Shown: piece by piece, positions 61,625 through 64,000 of the stretch
How the letters are laid out: every line of letters begins with the position of its first letter
How positions within the stretch are numbered: the stretch's first letter is position 1
Assembly: GCA_001874325.1 (NCBI GenBank)
Contig: MPCW01000003.1
Location: 124,001-188,000 of the forward strand
DNA length: 64,000 bases
Reading direction: 5' to 3'
DNA from: Flavobacterium sp. MedPE-SWcel
GTDB taxonomy: Bacteria > Bacteroidota > Bacteroidia > Flavobacteriales > Flavobacteriaceae
Notes under the pieces: generated by a model
Database searches by the model: none
What the model was told of the DNA's origin: nothing
The model's input: the letters and a program-made list of their open reading frames with translations, nothing else
Translations under genes and position numbers: made by a program

Positions 61625-62371
61625 TTACTGTTTTGTGAATATAAGTGTTGCACCTAAGAATACAGCTTCTTCACTGTCATCTTCGTCCTCATCTTCATTA
61701 CCATCCTCCTCGATATCTTCTTCGTTTTCTTCCTCGTTCTCATCTACACTATCATCCTCTTCATCATCATTTTCTTCTCCATCTTCTTCATTGTTATCGT
61801 TTTCATCTGCATTGTCATCCTCTTCTTCATCTTCATTGCCGTTATCTTCGATGTCTTCTTCGTCATTTTCCTCATCATCGTTAAACAAATCAGGTATCTC
61901 AGTGTACTCAGGTATAGTAACTGTTAGTGTGTTTTCTGACTGTGTAAGGATTATTGTTTCTTCAAGATCACTATTATCTTCATCTTGTATAGTAATAAAT
62001 ACTTGATTACCTACAACATTATATGTTGCAGTTTCTGTAATAGCATCTAGACATTCAATAGCAAACTCATACATATCCTCTGTTCCAGTTACAATGTCTA
62101 AATCAATATCAATTTCTTGAAAATTCATTAAAACACTATCTTCAGTATCAAAAACAAGGCTTGAATTGTTAAAACAACCTGTTTCTGCAATCATGTCGGT
62201 AGATTCCGTTCCGTCGTTATTAAGATCTATTGCCTGTTCAAGGTTAAAGGATGTTAAGTTCCATGTTCCATCTATAGTAATTTCTTCATCTGTGTTTACT
62301 ACTGTGTTGTCTTCATCTGAGCATGATAAACTTAAAAATGCTACGGCAGCAAGTGCTACTAACTTTTTCAT
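61625..62371 (-). CDS. Lipocalin-like lipoprotein with a very acidic insert
   Basis: A 248-residue lipoprotein (lipobox LSLSC17, then CSDEDN). Residues about 33-160 fit the lipocalin-like fold of Bacteroidota secreted proteins: DGTWNLTSFNL, YNVVGNQVFITI, ENTLTVTIPEY. Then comes a tract of about 71 residues (165-235), of which about 50 are Asp or Glu, followed by the short closing strand GATLIFTKQ. So the tract interrupts the lipocalin near its last strand. Parts of it repeat at about 47 residues (NDEEDIEDNGNEDEEEDD near 169 and NEEDIEEDGNEDEDEDD near 216). The tract may bind calcium or other cations; that is inference. Confidence 0.75.
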   Translation of the reverse strand: MKKLVALAAVAFLSLSCSDEDNTVVNTDEEITIDGTWNLTSFNLEQAIDLNNDGTESTDMIAETGCFNNSSLVFDTEDSVLMNFQEIDIDLDIVTGTEDMYEFAIECLDAITETATYNVVGNQVFITIQDEDNSDLEETIILTQSENTLTVTIPEYTEIPDLFNDDEENDEEDIEDNGNEDEEEDDNADENDNNEEDGEENDDEEDDSVDENEEENEEDIEEDGNEDEDEDDSEEAVFLGATLIFTKQ

Positions 62372-62434
62372 GTAAATATTTTTTAACGTTTTCGTAAAGA
62401 TAAATTAAATAGTCATATAGCAAAACACTACTGG

Positions 62435-63217
62435 TTAATTAGAATCATTCAAATTCCAGTTGTTTAACTGCTGTATGGCATGATACCCTGTAAGGTCAAA
62501 TTGAACAGGTACTATAGAGATGTAATCGTGTGCTAATGCCCACTCATCAGTATCTTCGCCATTATCAAGATTTACAAATTCTCCAGTAAGCCAATAATAG
62601 TTCTTCCCTTGTGGGTTGGTACGTTTGTCAAAACGTTCTTCCCATATTGCTTTTGCCTGACGGCATACTTTTATTCCTTTAATCGCTTCCTTTTTTAGTT
62701 TTGGAAAATTTACATTAAGTACAATCCCTTCTGGTAATCCGTTTTTAAGCACTTCAAGAGCTATCTTCTTTATAAAAGGTTTAGTAGGTTCAAAATCGGC
62801 ATTCCAGTCATAATCACATAAAGAAAATCCAATAGCAGGAATACCTTCTACACCAGCCTCTACAGCAGCACTCATAGTACCAGAGTAAATAACATTAATA
62901 GAAGAGTTAGAGCCATGATTAATACCAGAAACACATAAGTCAGGCTTACGTTTTAGTATTTCGTGTACTGCAAATTTTACACTATCTACAGGTGTTCCAG
63001 AGCAACTATATTCCTGATCTAAGTCAGGATCCATATGCACATTATTAATAGATAATGTACTGTTTATAGTTATAGCATGACCAGTTGCCGATTGAGGACT
63101 ATCTGGAGCAACCACCACTACATCACCAATTTGTTTCATTACATCTATAAGCGCTCTAATTCCAGGAGCAGATATACCATCGTCGTTTGTTATCAGTATA
63201 AGCGGTTTTTTAGTCAT
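62435..63217 (-). CDS. surE: 5'/3'-nucleotidase SurE
   Basis: A metal-dependent phosphatase that removes phosphate from nucleoside monophosphates. The 260 residues open with the conserved ILITNDDGISAPGI (D12, D13) and contain PDSPQSATGHAIT, SCSGTPVDSVKFAV and VSGINHGSNSSINVIYSGTMSAA, all SurE signatures. Length is usual. In many bacteria surE sits beside lpxB or pcm; here the acidic lipoprotein gene has come between surE and lpxB. The promoter was not found with certainty. Confidence 0.95.
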   Translation of the reverse strand: MTKKPLILITNDDGISAPGIRALIDVMKQIGDVVVVAPDSPQSATGHAITINSTLSINNVHMDPDLDQEYSCSGTPVDSVKFAVHEILKRKPDLCVSGINHGSNSSINVIYSGTMSAAVEAGVEGIPAIGFSLCDYDWNADFEPTKPFIKKIALEVLKNGLPEGIVLNVNFPKLKKEAIKGIKVCRQAKAIWEERFDKRTNPQGKNYYWLTGEFVNLDNGEDTDEWALAHDYISIVPVQFDLTGYHAIQQLNNWNLNDSN

Positions 63218-63252
63218 TTTTTAGCATTTTTTAAAAATAAGAGTCGTATTTT

Positions 63253-63260
63253 TACATTTG
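63253..63260 (+). promoter_or_regulatory. Possible promoter of the tail-specific protease gene
   Basis: TACATTTG matches TAnnTTTG on the plus strand, about 120 nt ahead of the likely start of the last gene. The spacing is longer than in other genes, so support is weak. Confidence 0.3.
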
Positions 63261-63382
63261 CTAAAATACATAAATTTATATTCAGCTATTTCTGAAATAT
63301 CGCCTGATATTTTAATTAGATCATTTTTGGCACAGTTTTTTGTGTAAACTTATTTTTTTTAATGAACGCTATTTTACGATAT

Positions 63383-64000
63383 ATGAAAAGAAACTATAAG
63401 ATATTGACATTTGTTGCTGTACTCGCAGTAGCATTACTGAGCTTTATGCCAAAGCAGGGAGCTCCTGACCCAGGAAAAGATAAGTTGTTAATAGAGTTGA
63501 TAACGTTTGTTGTAGAAAAAGGGCATTATAGTCCATCTGATATAAATGATGATTTCTCAAAAGGAATATATAAAAGTTACTTAGAGAGCATCGATCCTTC
63601 AAAACGTTTCTTTATCAAATCGGATATCGAAGAGTTTGCGAAATATGAAACGCAAATTGACGATATGATTTTAAATAAAGATTTAAGCTTTTTCGACCTT
63701 ACTCATGATAGATTGGTAGAGCGAATGAATGAAGCTAAAGGTTTTTATAAAGAAATTTTAGCTAAACCATTCGATTTTAATGTAGATGAGCAGTTTAATG
63801 TTGATTATGAAAAGCAACCTTACCCTGCGGATGATGATGCTTTAAGAACGCGTTGGGAAAAACAACTGAAACTTTCAGTGCTTTCTAGTGTTACAGATAA
63901 GCAGAAGTTACAAGATACTCCTGCAAAAGATAACAAAACTACAGAGAAGAAAGAAGATGTTATTGTAAAGAAAACATTTACAGAACTAGAAAAAGAATCG
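63383..64000 (+). CDS. Carboxy-terminal processing (tail-specific) protease, N-terminal part
   Basis: An open frame to the end of the window (206 codons). It begins with a signal anchor (MKRNYKILTFVAVLAVALLSFMP), then the N-terminal part of a Prc/Tsp-type protease: FVVEKGHYSPSDINDDFSKGIYKSYLESIDPSKRFFIKSDIEEF is close to the usual N-terminal segment of CTP family proteins. The PDZ and Ser/Lys catalytic domains lie beyond the window. An ATG at 63362 is also in frame, adding NAILRY before the anchor; the ATG at 63383 is preferred. It is divergent from surE. Confidence 0.82.
   Translation, partial: MKRNYKILTFVAVLAVALLSFMPKQGAPDPGKDKLLIELITFVVEKGHYSPSDINDDFSKGIYKSYLESIDPSKRFFIKSDIEEFAKYETQIDDMILNKDLSFFDLTHDRLVERMNEAKGFYKEILAKPFDFNVDEQFNVDYEKQPYPADDDALRTRWEKQLKLSVLSSVTDKQKLQDTPAKDNKTTEKKEDVIVKKTFTELEKES

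Noticed and set aside
61635..62006. A Ser-rich open frame on the plus strand opposite the acidic lipoprotein
   Set aside because: It is the complement of GAA/GAT repeats (read as TCA/TCT), so its length follows from the acidic tract. No promoter or signal supports it.
1..64000. CRISPR arrays, transposons, phage or defence genes
   Set aside because: No spaced direct repeats, transposase or integrase motifs, or defence-type domains were found in any region.

Overview
This AT-rich window comes from a member of the Bacteroidota, almost certainly a Flavobacteriaceae (Flavobacterium-like). Four things point there: the alternative complex III operon actABCDEF fused to an A-type cytochrome oxidase; the giant gliding/type IX secretion protein SprA between ruvA and gcvH; promoters with the Bacteroidota -7 element TAnnTTTG and few Shine-Dalgarno sequences; and class II HMG-CoA reductase beside a GYDIA-type GHMP kinase. 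It is core chromosome. I see no integrase, transposase, phage gene, CRISPR array or plasmid function.

Layout. 1-171 is the 3' end of infB, followed by a convergent SPOR-domain gene. 1011-12455 is the main respiratory operon: actA-F (quinol to cytochrome c, alternative complex III), then cytochrome oxidase subunits II and I, ending in a strong terminator. 12543-17873 holds housekeeping genes (GNAT, ruvB, queG, maeB, ruvA). 17877-25196 is sprA, followed by gcvH, a VanZ-like gene and deoC. 27058-32119 is a second respiratory block: heme farnesyltransferase, two subunit III proteins, subunit IV, then an assembly-like set (a cysteine-free SCO-like protein, SCO, DUF420, and a tiny CxxC membrane protein). 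32275-35647 holds a TolC/adaptor efflux pair and tsaB. 35657-39405 is a minus-strand set (secreted hypothetical, MscS channel, DUF255 protein).

39636-40617 carries an FMN reductase-like gene and two identical tandem tRNA-Phe(GAA) genes. 40726-48342 is a tightly packed envelope cluster: coaX, an outer-membrane protein, a TPR protein, lptC, a small membrane protein, a CNNM/CorC protein and a PpiD-like foldase. 48396-50636 (minus) is the mevalonate pair. 50801-57589 looks like a peptide-use cluster: secreted dipeptidyl peptidase, two POT peptide transporters (one with a large periplasmic insert) and two exported thioredoxin-fold proteins. 57605-63217 (minus) holds comEC, an NlpC/P60 hydrolase, lpxB, a very acidic lipoprotein and surE. 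The window ends inside a tail-specific protease gene.

No wholly new system is obvious. The best leads are the cysteine-free SCO-like protein in tandem with true SCO and the QCAMC mini-protein (a probable oxidase copper-assembly module), the POT transporter with a periplasmic domain beside a secreted dipeptidyl peptidase, the His-rich loop of ActF, the acidic lipoprotein between surE and lpxB, and two terminators lying inside the coding end of the convergent neighbour. No gene-free stretch exceeds about 300 bases.
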